Shown piece after piece: positions 25,356-37,312 of a stretch of DNA of 64,000 bases. A model generated the notes under the pieces. That model searched no databases and had not been told where the DNA came from. It saw nothing but the letters and a program-made list of their open reading frames with translations. The stretch is from contig LSAX01000004.1 of the NCBI GenBank assembly GCA_001557505.1, forward strand, positions 3,472,001 through 3,536,000, read 5' to 3'. The DNA comes from Reticulascus tulasneorum. Lineage: Eukaryota > Ascomycota > Sordariomycetes > Glomerellales > Reticulascaceae. A program made the position numbers and the translations under genes. Each line of letters begins with the position of its first letter. Position 1 is the first letter of the stretch.

Positions 25356-26809
25356 ATGAGTACCGTGTCGTCTGCCCCCGCGGTCCCTACGGCGACGGGG
25401 TTATCTTGGATTCCTCCCTCAATTGAGTCGCTGAACTTCACCCGCAACTGCACTTTGGCAGCTGTATGAGTGGCCTCTGACCAGGTAGAGTTCGCGGCAA
25501 CATATGACTACATCGCCTCGTCGCTCCCAGAAGACTTGGATCCGTTTCCAAATGAGTTTCAGATCTATGAATGGTTCGCCTACGACACTATCATGAGCAA
25601 CCAAACGCTCTATATGGACATGTACAACTACGGTGCCTGGAACTGCACAGATGAGGTCTGCCGCGAGCTTGACTGGCAAGGCAGTGCAGATCTCGCGGGT
25701 ATTGGTGTAAGATGGTATGCGAAGACTTGATGCGTACAACTGCTTATTTCTGGGGGCAGATGGTCTTTACCTATTACTTCGAGGCCGTTTTCACGACAAT
25801 CCACTTCGCTGTCTTGGCAGTCGACCACTACCTCCACCCACAGCAGCATGCGCCTGTCAGTGCGAAGAAAATATTTAGTTTCCTTGATGCTTTCCGTGGT
25901 TCCCTGGACGAGTTTCTCAACGGCGCCACACTGTTCGCTATGTCCATGTTGGTGGCCTCCATTTTCGAAAACGCATACAATGCGATAACCTACGGGGTTG
26001 AGACCACCACATACGCGACCTTGCTCTCAATGCTCCTACCGATATTCTCTCTCTTCCCAGTTGCGATACTACAGTCAGTCGCGCGAGGTATGCGCCGGCG
26101 ATGGCTTCGGCGCACTATTTGGATAGTCCTTATGATACAGGCAATCACAGTCTGCGTCCTCGCCACTGTAACCTTTCACTATCTCCGCCGTCCTATCACG
26201 CCGGACTTCTACATCACACGATCCTCACAACAATCTTTCGAGAACTTCTGTGCACCAACAGAAGCAGAATTCAGCGTTCGGCCTGCGTTCAAAGCTGCAG
26301 CAGCTATCTTCTCCGTCGTTGCCGGATTTTGGTTCATCTTCATTTTAAACTACTTACGAATTCCTGCGATCAGAGATAGCCCAGCATTGAAGAAACTAAA
26401 GTCAAAGTGGTGGATGGTTGTCGCGGGCCTTAGCTTTGTCGCCATGTGGACGTACCTGATCTTGTTTACTAAATACAGGCAACTTATTGTGAACAAAGCA
26501 GGAGTGACTCAACAGGACACGAGGTGGAGCTTCGGACAGGTGCTTGCACTAGCAACGTGGGTGCCTGTGGTTATTGATTTTGCTTACATCTTTGTCTGTA
26601 AGTTTTTCAACCTCTTATTCGAATCAGCACATGCCTAACTCGATATAGTCGGACCCGAGGAAGGTCTACAGGGTCGCATATCATCGCCGTGGAAAGTCAT
26701 TCTGGCCGTCGAAACGGTTGAAACAGTTCAGACGGACAAAATATCACTATTGGCGCAACGCACAGACAGTTACGATATGATGGAGGAGAGACTGCTGGGA
26801 AAGACTTGA
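25356..26809 (+). CDS. Multi-pass membrane protein with an in-frame TGA
   Basis: The exon structure 25356-25706, 25760-26597, 26649-26809 encodes a protein of about 449 codons. It has an N-terminal soluble part (FPNEFQIYEWFAYDTI, GAWNCTDEVCREL) and about seven hydrophobic segments in the second exon, a seven-helix-like layout seen in uncharacterised fungal membrane proteins. A TGA at 25467-25469 falls in frame inside the N-terminal domain, between CTLAAV and VASDQVEF, with homogeneous coding on both sides. Either the gene is broken, or it starts downstream, or a 21-nt segment (GTATGAGT...TGACCAG, 25464-25484) is removed, which would be far below normal intron size but would keep frame. All later junctions are clean. 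Function unknown. Confidence 0.65.
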
Positions 26810-26945
26810 GATTATGGTCAACCGGTCGTTTTGCCTCTATTATCCAAAATTCAGATGTACTATAACACGACGCTCCGGCATAGCAAGATTTTCCGGGTCA
26901 GAGAGCTGAGCTCCCGCGCTGCGGGTCCCGGTACAGTCTTCTTCA

Positions 26946-28104
26946 CTAGTTCGGAACACCATACATGCGTTCAATATCCTGACATACTGCTGCTGCTACC
27001 TCCTTCGTGTTCGATTTACCGCCTAGATCCGGTGTCAAGCAACCCGCTTCGCACACTCGAACAACAGATTCCATGAGCTTGTCTGCGGCGTCGAATACAC
27101 CAAGCCACCTCAGCATCTCTGATGCGGACCAGATCGCAGCGATTGGGTTAGCAACGCCCTTGCCCGTGATGTCAAAAGCGGAACCGTGGACAGGCTCGAA
27201 CAGGCTCGGGTTTTTGCGTGTAGGGTCGAGATTGCTTGAGGGTGCAACGCCAATCGAACCAGCCAGGGCCGCGGCCATGTCGGAAATGATGTCCATGTGA
27301 AGATTGGTGCCAACTATGGTGTCGACTGAATATGGTTTGGCAATCATGCGAACCGTCATCGCATCAACCAGCATTTTGTCCCATGTCACGTCCGGAAAGT
27401 CCTTCGAGACAAGAGCAGCAACCTCGTCCCATAAAACCATGCCGTTGCGCATGGAATTGGATTTGGTGACTACGGTAAGAAGCTTTGCCGGTCTTGACCG
27501 CGCCGTCTCGAAAGCGAATCGCATAATCCGCTCGACACCTTTACGGGTGAAGATCGATACGTCCGTTGCTGTCTCCCACTCTTGACCAACATGGGAGCGT
27601 CCACCGTGGCCGGAATATTCGCCCTCGGAATTCTCGCGGATGATCATCCAGTCGATTCCCCTCTTGTCGACTGTCTTTAGTGGTGACTCGGTTCCAGGGA
27701 ACGTACGCACTGGCCGTACGTTGGCATATAATTGAAGAGGGCCACGAATGGCTAGTAGCAGTCCCCACAGTGAAATATGATCAGGAACATCTACAGGGGG
27801 TGTTAGACGTGTCGGGTAGTCATGGCACAACTTGTGCAGAGTTTCTGAATTGCATACCTGGGGCTCCAACAGATCCAAACAAGCCAGCATCAAAAGTCCT
27901 CAGGTAGTCTAAGGCGCCTGCGGGTATGTAGACGCCATGTTCTTTGTAATGTGCAGTGCCCCATGGCAGGTGGGTGAATTCGATAGTGAAGGTTTTGAGA
28001 GTCTCCGACAAGATATTGACGACATCGATAGCGGCACTAATAACCTCTGGCCCAATGCCATCGGCAGGGATTGACGCAATACGGAAATGAGGTATCGCTA
28101 CCAT
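26946..28104 (-). CDS. Tartrate dehydrogenase / isopropylmalate dehydrogenase family
   Basis: This is an NAD-dependent beta-decarboxylating dehydrogenase of 363 residues, in exons 27858-28104 and 26946-27790. Family motifs are ADGIGPEV near residue 14, RENSEGEYSGHGGR, NGMVLWDEV, WDKMLVDAM, NLHMDIISDMAAALAG and FEPVHGSAFDITGKG. The EGEYSGHGG loop and overall pattern fit tartrate dehydrogenase/decarboxylase rather than the leucine-pathway enzyme; this is a family judgement, and homoisocitrate- or malate-type relatives are possible. Tartrate dehydrogenase turns tartrate or malate into hydroxypyruvate/glycerate-level products. The gene is divergent from malate dehydrogenase across 621 bp, and a transporter, hydroxypyruvate reductase and glycerate kinase lie nearby. 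Confidence 0.88.
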
Positions 28105-28725
28105 GGCTATCTGTTTCTCTGTGCTTGTTGTATGATGCGAATGTGATGTGTTTGCGAAACTTGTTGCTCTGATCAATCTTGGAGCCAAACCTGGAATTTG
28201 GATGATTTTAATGGTAGCCTTTTGTAGGGCAGAGCAGCAATTATTGTAGCACAATAACGCTTAAAAAGTTCCCTCCTCTAATGGAAGCACGCTCGAACTT
28301 GAAGCCTCGGAACTTGGCCATGATCCACTTGCCAGACCTAGACAGGTCCGATGGGGGAGATGTGCCCACGGGTGATTATTCAGCCGCGGGAGGGGATTAC
28401 CCGCATAGCGGAGGCTTCTATGTCGGGCTTTCCGGCCGTGCGTTCTGGAGTGTCGATATCCGGTAATACTGAGCCCGGTAAATGTGCGTATTGGCAGACC
28501 CACAGAGTCACATCTTGGAACCACATGGTGAGTTTAGCTTCTGTGCCCATACATGAATGATCTAAGGCTCGACGGTATAATTTGGCTATAAGATCAAAGT
28601 AAGAACAAGAAGGGCATCATCTCTCTGTGTCATCCATCAACCACAAGCTCCTAACATCTTGCATTGAATCCCGAAACACTTGAACATTTACATACATACC
28701 AAGACTTTCAAACACTAAGCTAAAG
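28105..28725. promoter_or_regulatory. Shared divergent promoter, tartrate DH / malate DH
   Basis: This 621-bp region separates two divergent dehydrogenase genes. It is rich in CGG/CCG triplets around 28380-28480. Two direct copies of CCGGTAA occur at 28460-28466 and 28475-28481, 15 bp apart, which is a plausible arrangement for zinc-cluster regulator binding. The binding role is inference. Confidence 0.5.
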
Positions 28726-30012
28726 ATGGTCAAAGCAGCTATTCTTGGTGCCTCGGGCCAAATCGGCCAGCCACTAAGCCTGCTACTCAAATCCGTACGT
28801 TATTCGCGATTGTGGCACAGAGTCGACTGAATTTGAGACTAACCTGACCCATCACAAAGAGTCCGTTAGTCACGGAGCTGAGGCTATACGACATTGTCGG
28901 TTCCATCGGCGTAGCCACCGATTTAAACCACATTGATACGCCGGCGAAAGTTACCGGTCACCTCCCTGCCGATAATGGCCTCGAGAAGACGTTGACTGGG
29001 GCCGAAATCGTCATCATCCCCGCGGGTAAGCTCCGATATTCCAGGCTAGGAGTAATTCTGGGGTTCGGAATTCTACTAAACCGAATCAGGTATTGCTCGC
29101 AAACCAGGGATGACTCGTGATGGTAGGAACCCTAGATATCACCATCATGTGATCGATCTCATGGGGCCTAGAGCTTACCAAGTCTACAGACCTGTTTAAG
29201 ACCAACGCGGGAGTGATCGCTGATCTAGCTACTGGTATTGCAAAGGTTTGTCCAAAAGCATTTGTCTGCATCATCACCAATCCGGTCAACAGTACTGTTC
29301 CGATTGCCGTGGAGGTTTTAAAAAAGCATGGCGTGTTCGACCCCCAACGCATTTTCGGCGTCACCACCCTTGACGTGGTCCGCGCATCAACCTTTGTAGC
29401 TCACACCCTCGGAATCAAAGACCCGAAGGATTTGAAAATTCCAGTTATTGGAGGTCATTCTGGAGCGACCATCTTGCCGTTGTTCAGCCAGTCGCAACCA
29501 CCGGTGAAGCTATCATCCGAGCAGCTTGAGGCGATTACCTTTCGTAAGGGAAAGGTCCACAACGCCAAATTTGTAAACAAGTGACTGATATCTCTTAGGT
29601 GTTCAATTTGGTGGCGATGAGATTGTCAAAGCGAAAGCTGGCGCGGGGTCTGCAACAACCTGCATGGCCTATGCTGGGTTCCGGTCAGCCACCTCGATGT
29701 CAACTCTGGTGAAATCGCAACTAACATCAACCTAGCTTCGTAACGGCGATTATAAAAGCTGCCAGCGGAAAGACTGGAGTTGTCGAACCGGCATACATTT
29801 ATCTTCCTGGAGTGCCAGGGGGTGCAGCGATTGCTAAGGAATTGGGCGTAGATTACTTCGCAGTACCAGTAGAGTTTGGCACTTATGGTGCTAGCAAGGC
29901 TTATCCGATTGGATCCCTCTCTGAATATGAGAAGGGGTTATTGAAGATTGCTGTTGGCGAGTTGAGTGACAACGTTAAGAAAGGTGAGGTGTTTGTTCAA
30001 GAGCGAAAGTAG
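28726..30012 (+). CDS. NAD-dependent malate dehydrogenase
   Basis: The enzyme oxidises malate to oxaloacetate. It has 327 residues in six exons: 28726-28794, 28860-29025, 29090-29122, 29190-29543, 29599-29683 and 29736-30012. All junctions keep frame, including a 33-nt third exon that carries the substrate-binding ARKPGMTRD segment. Motifs are [15 protein letters not shown] (cofactor), [23 protein letters not shown] and the catalytic [10 protein letters not shown]. No mitochondrial or peroxisomal targeting signal is obvious, so a cytosolic form is likely. Its divergent pairing with the tartrate dehydrogenase-like gene suggests co-regulation in dicarboxylic acid metabolism. Confidence 0.93.
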
Positions 30013-30171
30013 AACTCTCATTGGCACATGGCGGCTTGTAAGCGATACTTTGACAGTGTAATAAATCACATATCTTTTGCGTACGGATTTGCCGTCCATT
30101 GCCCCGTCTCTTAAAAGAATGCAACGATGCTCCAGAGAAATTCGGAAAACTCAGATACAAGGCGAAAACAG

Positions 30172-33100
30172 CTAAACTTCGTTGGAGTTGTCGACGAGAT
30201 CGAGAAGTGAGCCCCAAGTCGCACCGTCAAAGACATCAAAAATGCCGGCAGATCCTTCTGTCTGGGCAATATTCGGGTACAGCCCGTTGCTACGCCTGTC
30301 TGGGAATGTGGTTGGTATTGGAATGTGTTGCTGAATTGGATATGGTACGAGAAATGGATGACTCGAGTCTCCCTGTATGTGGCCAAAATTATAATCCACA
30401 TTCAAGGGACGGAATTGTTCACTGAATGACGTCTCTGGATGAGCTGCGTTTCTCAAGCCTTCCCTTAGGAAACTCGTGTCTTCGTCATAACCTCGTCGCC
30501 AGTTGTCGGAACCATCTGATCCAAACGAATGACTTGATTGGCCGTGTGGGTTGTAGGTTTCGCCGTACGCCAAGCTAGATGAAGGCAGTGTTGCGGCGCT
30601 TGACCGGCATGGAAATTGGGCGGATGGATCTACCTGCTGCTGGGAGAGTGAGCGGTGTCTGCTCGGAGAAAGCTGCGGGTCATTTCTTGCAGAAACTCTG
30701 TGTCTCTTTGAAGGTTGATGCCCGTTTTGTTGGCCACCATACACAACATCAGATCCATTTCTGGTATGTGCCGGTTTTAGGTCTTGTGGGGAACCAGTCT
30801 GCCCATGATATCTCTTGCGTCCCGATACCTTTGGTTTGAGGCCGGCTAGCAGTGTGGACAGAACGCTCCGGCAATGCCCGGCCATGCGCCATCGTTTCTT
30901 CATCCTGTCCAGGAGCTTTAAAGCCGACGAGATGCCGCTGCATGTACGTTAGTTGAGTACTAGAATGTTTTTGGCAGGACTTACGACATGGCCTGTGAAG
31001 CGCAACACATTCTCAACTGGCAAGCAAAGGCCAACACCAGACCACTCATCCAAGTGGCCGACATGTATCCTGGCCAGAAGAGAGGATGTCCCAATTCGGA
31101 ATACGCCTGCAATTTGCGAATGATGGAGTTTCCAGCTCCAACGCAAATTTGAATTGCCGAATGGAATTCTGCGGAAGTGGAGTCCAAAGACAGAGAAGGC
31201 CGGTTCAAGAGGAGGACAGAGTACTGATATGAGACAAAGGGAAACACCGAGGGATCTTGGACGAGCCGTGTAGTGCGCGCGGGATCTTCACTGCTGGTGT
31301 TGCTGTTGGAGTGTGGGTGCGGCAAATTGTTCCCCCAAGCGTGAACATCAGCCTTGAGAAAAAGCACCGCGCGACTATCTGCTGACCTGACATGAATAGA
31401 TTTGTGGAAAATCTCCAGTAGCCGACCAACTAGTAGGCTGTATTGAACGTGGTTCGACAAAACAGATTGGATTTCGCGACGATAGTTTGATACCGACTGG
31501 GGCTCGTCCGAGACAGCATCTAGCGCTAGATTAGGATCTCTGGCATCTTCCAAGTCTTTCGAAGTTTCTCTGCTGCTGCTATGAGAGTGTATTGAGCCTG
31601 GTCGTCTTTCTGGGTGATTAGCAGGCAGGTGCAAGATGGTTTCCTCGGCGGCAGCGGCAGGAGTAAGCGCTGTTTGGGGAACAGGTTCGTGAAGATCGCG
31701 CATTCCAGGGCGACAAACATCAATGTCTGAGTCCGGTATTCCAAGTGGGTGGCCGAGTGACTGACTCAGGAACCGGTCCAGCACGTATGCGCTCCAGAAA
31801 ACTCGTTTGCGCATGTCTCGATCGCCGAGAGAAAGGTGCCAGTAGCGGAAGGGGCAGCGATGCAACCCGGACTGAACGACGGATCTGGTCACCAGACCGC
31901 CGACACTGGATGCTGCGCGTAATGCCATGGTGGCTATGAGGTAGACTTGGGCACTGAGCAGTGCCTGGATGGAAGCCAGGTCGCATTTCAGTGTGACGAG
32001 GCCGAGGGCAGGCAAAATTTGCGAAGGCGAGTGGATTGCCACAATTCCCAGAGGCGCCAAATCCTGCCTGTCGAGGACGGCGATGTTGAAGATGCAGCGA
32101 AATATGACAGCTTGACTGAGAGATCGCGGTTTGCTCGTTTGTTCCCCGTCATCGTTGCCCGCATAGAGGGCCTCCAGCTCCTTCATACAGGTCGGGCCAT
32201 GTAAGAAAGGAGCTAGTGGATGCCAGATTTGGAAATATGTCATCAACAGCTGCCTAGCAACAGTATAGCTGGGTAACTTGTTCATGCCATCAACATGTTC
32301 CAGGCCCCAGGGGGAGTGGTGGTCCAGTTCGGGTGCGAGAGAGTTGCCAATTGGCTCTCCGGTCCCATGAACCGGGGGACAGGGCTCGGTCTGCTCTTCG
32401 CTACCTACGATACAGTCTTCAGGCGTCGGGTTGCTTGAATACGGCCTGGCATCCTCGCCATTGGGAGAAGATCCGAGGACTATGGCGGCGGCAGAGGTAG
32501 AAAAGGCTTTCCTGACCGTGTTGATGAAGAAGACGCCAGACGAACTGCCGACGTACTGGCTATCGCCATTGGAGAGGGCTCGCAAGCTCCCGATCTCTCT
32601 CGACATGGTGCGCGAAGGCAGCCCATTGGAGTGCAGCTCGGTGAGTTTGATTGAGATATTGTCTCCCGGGTTCAAAGTCTGCAGGGATCCGGCGGCATGG
32701 TCGGCACGAGTCAAGCCAGTTTCCAGGTCGATATCTGTAGGTGTGAGGGCTCGTGAGTTGTTGGGTGTGGGGAAGAATGCGGGGAAGCATGGAGGAGGTC
32801 AAAATTTAATTAGCAGGCATAATAACGCTAGACTTAACTACTCCAACCCCTCTAATCACCATACCGACCCCTGGTGGACACCAGCGCCATTTGATCATCA
32901 CCCATCGTGGATGAAGTCGTTTGGCTGACACTTTTCGCATGTCATTCACAAGCCCACCTGCAATCAGGACCACATCATAGGTACATTGCGTAAGCGAACA
33001 GTGGAGAACTTTGGACCCTTAACTATTATGTAGTGCTCTAAAAGTCCAATCATCTTATCTCTCATTAGAAAGGTGCACTTGCATTAGCTGCGAATCCTCC

Positions 33101-34304
33101 CTGCAAGTTGCAAGTTACTGATGCCTTTTCAGCACAGAGTTGGCCGCGGCCCATATTATGCGACACAACGAGAATGTATCTTATTATAAGATCCAGCCCC
33201 TACCAGATGTACGCATTCTCGAGCTCTGCAGGCAGGGGAAGACCAGTTTGCGTACTCCCTTGTCGAGTATCCGCCCTGCTATTTTGCATTAACGTAGTTG
33301 AAGAGGCACTATCGACTGCCAAGTGAGGTGCAGAGCCAGCTCCTTGATTACCCCCGTCGTGCTCTATCGCTTCCGGCAGCCCCCAAGTTCTATCATGAGA
33401 TCCCGCGTCCATGTTCTCATCATCAGGCCCACGTCCCAGGTACCTGTCTCTCACGCCGGGGGAGGCCAGCCGTGCCTCTCGTGACTCCCGTACTTCCTCA
33501 GCTGTTGATGCGTCGTCCCCAAAACCTGGACTACCAAAACCATCAGTCCGAGAGCCAATCAAATCTGGTGCCCGCAGTCCTGGAAGTGGTCCTCGAGCTC
33601 CTGGTGTTCGATTGATCCACCAGCATTTGAGATCTTCTGCTGAATTTAATGGGTACGCGTCCCAGTAGCTAGGCCCAGACTTATGTTTTCGCGTGTAGTT
33701 GAGCACCTCGGCATCGCTGATGTCCGGTGGTAACCCAAACTTCAAGTGCTTGAGTTCCTGTAGTTGACGGAAACTGGCCTGCAGTTGCTGGCTTGAGGCC
33801 TGGGATATCAGTGCGAGGAGAATATTCTCCGTCTCAAATAGGCGAATCTCAAGCGCCGTAGTGTATTGCTTTGGTGGACCACTGTTCAAATTCCGTTAGT
33901 TGCCCTGCAATCACGTAGGGGGCCGTGAAAGTCATGATATATATCCTCAGCTTCATGAGGATGTGAAGCACCACTGGGACTAGGGCCATGTCCTAAGCGT
34001 ACCGCTTCTGCTGTGGAGGCCAATCGCACTGGGCCTCATTAATGCGGCATTGAGCACATTCTGGCCTGGAACCGATCTGTCAGCCAGAGCAGAGTTCGAA
34101 AAGGTGTTGGCAAACAGGCCTTTCGCCGCTACACTGCGGTGTTCGTCGGTTGTTAGGTCGAGTTCGGCATGCCCACCCCCCTTGCTTAAAGATTTGTTGG
34201 GCCAGCGCACTCACCTTTTGTTTTCGCGTCCGACAGGCCAGACAAGCTGCGCTTGTACGGGTGATTCTGCCACTCTGAATCTCCGGGATTCTCCGGTCCG
34301 TCAT
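30172..34304 (-). CDS. Zn2Cys6 transcription factor (Fungal_trans type), middle unresolved
   Basis: A zinc-cluster regulator with a large PF04082-type domain. The supported 5' exons are 34215-34304, 34120-34133, 34003-34065 and one from 33881 down to about 33200. The supported 3' exons are 30985-32734 (possibly starting slightly upstream) and 30172-30937. The zinc cluster assembles as CLACRTRKQK|CSGER|PECAQCRINEAQC with perfect C6 spacing, but this needs a 14-nt exon and an intron starting GC (34066-34119). A coiled segment ALEIRLFETENILLAL follows. The large exon has VARQLLMTYFQIWHPLAPFLH and MRKRVFWSAYVLDRFLS, the hallmarks of the regulatory domain, and the C-terminus ends with an acidic GATWGSLLDLVD segment. 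Splicing between 33200 and 32734 could not be settled, so two genes or a damaged gene remain possible. It sits inside the hydroxy-acid cluster and is its best candidate regulator. Confidence 0.72.
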
Positions 34305-35281
34305 GACGCTTCAACAAGGGACAAGAAAATGGGGAAAATGGAAAACGCTAGATAGCAGATCCGCACAGTGCACTTTAATGGCAGCAGTCACGCATTAGTG
34401 CTTTCCGTGTTCATACCGTACCTTATGTTTTGGTATCAGTGTAGCTTAAATGAAGAGCCTTGACTTTGATGGACATGCCAGGGGGGCCGGCAGTGAGGGG
34501 TGTGAGCCGCCACAGCGGAGCGGCTGATAGTTGAGCCGCGGCAAAACCATTTCCGCTGGGACTTCCAATAGTGGTCCGACCAACCGCACGGACGAATGAA
34601 CAAGCCCTTTCGGAGGCGAACACCTTGGATCCGCGAGAAATTTGCGCTAGTGTTCAGCTCGAGCAGACTGTTAGGCATGTGGGATCAGGTTTGGGCCGAA
34701 ATATGGCCGTGTTACATTCGATTCCAAGGATGAATCAACCACTACGCCTAGAACCATGTGCATAGACCTGGTTGCGGGGGTGGATATCACAACTAGTAAC
34801 TTTCCGGGGAAGTGGTTAGGCCGTTGCATTTCAAGTGCCTTGGAAGGCCCAATGAGGTGCATGCTTGCTTGATTTTCGAGAAGGTGGGCTTGGCTTCAGA
34901 TACTCCAAGTTCAGCTGACTGCTCATTGTCAGCCCGCCATCGCTGCAAAGTATTATTTGGTCGAGATGGGCTGAGCTGTCAAGCCGCTGGCCACGACCTC
35001 TCCAAGATTAGCCAGCACATTGAACCTCCTCATTATCTCCACGGAAAACAAGCAAATCCATGTGGCTGGATCGACTCCCAATTTTAGAGTTGCGGGGGAG
35101 GATCTTACTTAGTTGCGGGGAAGATTGGCTACTGATCGAGGTCAAAAGGATGGACAGAAAACCCTTCCTGAGTTGCTGTACTTCAACACAGCTTCTAGTT
35201 TATTCAATCTAGATTCTTAACTTCAAACTTTCTTTTTCCACAGGCTCAAAGAATCTGCTGCCTTTGAAACCAGCCAGCAAG
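34305..35281. promoter_or_regulatory. Divergent promoter, regulator / MFS transporter
   Basis: This 977-bp gap lies between the zinc-cluster regulator and the transporter, which are divergent. It holds a CGGAGCGG direct repeat near 34515 and a pyrimidine-rich leader just before the transporter ATG. No coding exon is supported. Confidence 0.45.
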
Positions 35282-36897
35282 ATGCAGGAAAAGACCATAG
35301 TTGACCACGTCGAGAGCGGAGATGATAAGTCTGGCCCCAAGGTGGCCAAGGACGTCACTGGCCGACTGGTTGTTGTGGACTATTCAGGATCCCATGATAA
35401 AGTTTCTCCAAAGGAGAAGGCCCTCGTCAAAAAGCTTGATCGCTGGATTATGGTACGTTCAATTTGGATCAGATGGAGTCGAGCAACTTCTAACGTTCAG
35501 CAGCCCACACTCTGGCTGATGTTCTGGCTCAACTATCTCGACCGCAACGCTATTGCACTGGCAAGACTGAATAAACTCGAAGCAGACCTCAATCTCAAAG
35601 GATCTGAATACCAAACCTGCGTCTCCATCTTGTTTGTCGGCTACCTGCTTGGGCAAATCCCGTCGAATATGTTCCTGACTCGCACCCGACCTTCATACTA
35701 CCTATCCTTCTGCATGGCAGTGTGGGCAATTGTTTCGGCTCTTACGGCTCTTTCAACCAACTTCGTTGGTCTTCTATTGACCCGCTTCTTTCTGGGACTG
35801 ACAGAAGCTCCATACTATCCTGGTGCACTTTACCTTCTCTCGATTTTCTATACCCGAAAAGAGATCGCTACTCGGATTTCAATCTTATATACTGGCAATA
35901 TCCTTGCAACAGCTTTCGCTGGCTTGATCGCCGCCGGTGTCTTTCACGGTCTGGATGGAGCTGCCGGTATCAAAGGTTGGCGCTGGCTCTTCATTCTTCA
36001 AGGTGTTGTCACATTTGTTGTCGCAATCGGAGCTGTGTTTACTCTTCCCGATGACCCCTTGGTCACAAAGTGGTTGACTCCTGCTGAACGTCAACTTGCA
36101 CATGACCGAATCGAACGGGACACAGTCGGCGGACGGGAGAAATCATCTGCACTTGCAGGCTTGAAGGAAGCAGCATTAGACTATCGAGTTTGGATTTTTG
36201 CGTTCATGCAACACTTTCACTTGGCGGCCAACGGCTTCAAAAACTTCTTCCCAACAGTTGTTGAGTATGGATCCGCACATTCCCTGCGGCACATGAAGAC
36301 CTATTGGCTAATTCTACCCAGGACTTTGGGCTTCAACACCACCATTACCCTGGTGCTCACATGCCCCCCGTACTTGCTTGCCGGGGTAGTTTCTATTCTC
36401 TGGTCTATCTCATCGGGTAAGCGTAACGAACGCACATGGCACATCACAGTTGCCAAAACGATAGCTATCACTGGTTTCGTACTTGGATCTGCGACCCTGA
36501 ACGTCGGAGCGAGATATTTCGCTATGTTTGTGTTCGCCCTCGGAACCTACGCAGTCAATAGCATCGTACTGGGGTGGGTTGGGAGCACCTGCGGACAGAC
36601 CAAGGAGAAAAAGGCATCTGCCATCGCTATCGTTAACACTTTTGCTAACGTTAGTTTTATTTGGACACCAGTACGTTCATTCCGGTGCTACATGATATGA
36701 GATCATCTGATTAACACGTCTGGCAGTACTTATGGCCAAGCACTGATGAACCGCGCTACGTTATGGCCATGGCTAGTAGTGCTGGGTTCTCACTTGCAAC
36801 CGCGCTGCTCGCCTGGGCCTTAAAGTTTGTCCTCACTCGGGAAAATAGAAAGATCCGAAGGTCGGACAATGAAGCAGCCATATTCTATGTTTATTGA
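35282..36897 (+). CDS. MFS transporter, anion:cation symporter type
   Basis: A major-facilitator transporter of 484 residues in exons 35282-35452, 35501-36264, 36322-36670 and 36727-36897. It has about 12 hydrophobic segments and family landmarks NYLDRNAIALARL after the first helix, QIPSNMFLTRTRPS, LGLTEAPYYPGALYLLS and GWRWLFILQG. These are typical of the fungal Dal5/Tna1-like branch, which carries organic anions such as allantoate, nicotinate or hydroxy acids. Bacterial tartrate transporters belong to the same broader anion:cation symporter family. The ATG at 35282 is used because no ATG lies in frame upstream. The location beside tartrate dehydrogenase and hydroxypyruvate reductase genes suggests tartrate or a related acid as substrate; this is inference. 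Confidence 0.9.
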
Positions 36898-37312
36898 TCA
36901 AATATTGTGTACCTGCGACGGGCTGCGCCGCGGATTGTTTTGGGTTTGCCTTGGACTTGAATGGACTGTCAACTATTTTGCTCTAAGTTTTTAGTCGCCG
37001 TGCATATATGCATGAGGAAGCAGTTTTGAACTAGATTCTCACTGTGATATTGTCTGTTTATACATGCAACTCAATGAAATTTGTGCGTGCAAGGCGTTTG
37101 TGTCATTGCCTCTTGCAACATGTCATGTGGCAATAGACAACGCAGTTGGGAGACCGATATAAAATTTGGTAGAACAAAGCTAGTTGTACAGAGGGTCTAG
37201 CAAGATTAAAGTGGGTAATGAAGCCATGCATTCTTGGCTGGAATGAGTCTGGATGACTGAATGATTTAGTCTATTGGTAGTTTATATTGAAGTGGTTGTG
37301 TACTAGAGAGCT
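36898..37312. other. Convergent 3' spacer
   Basis: 415 bp between convergent genes. It is AT-rich and holds no recognisable feature beyond expected 3' untranslated sequence. Confidence 0.45.
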
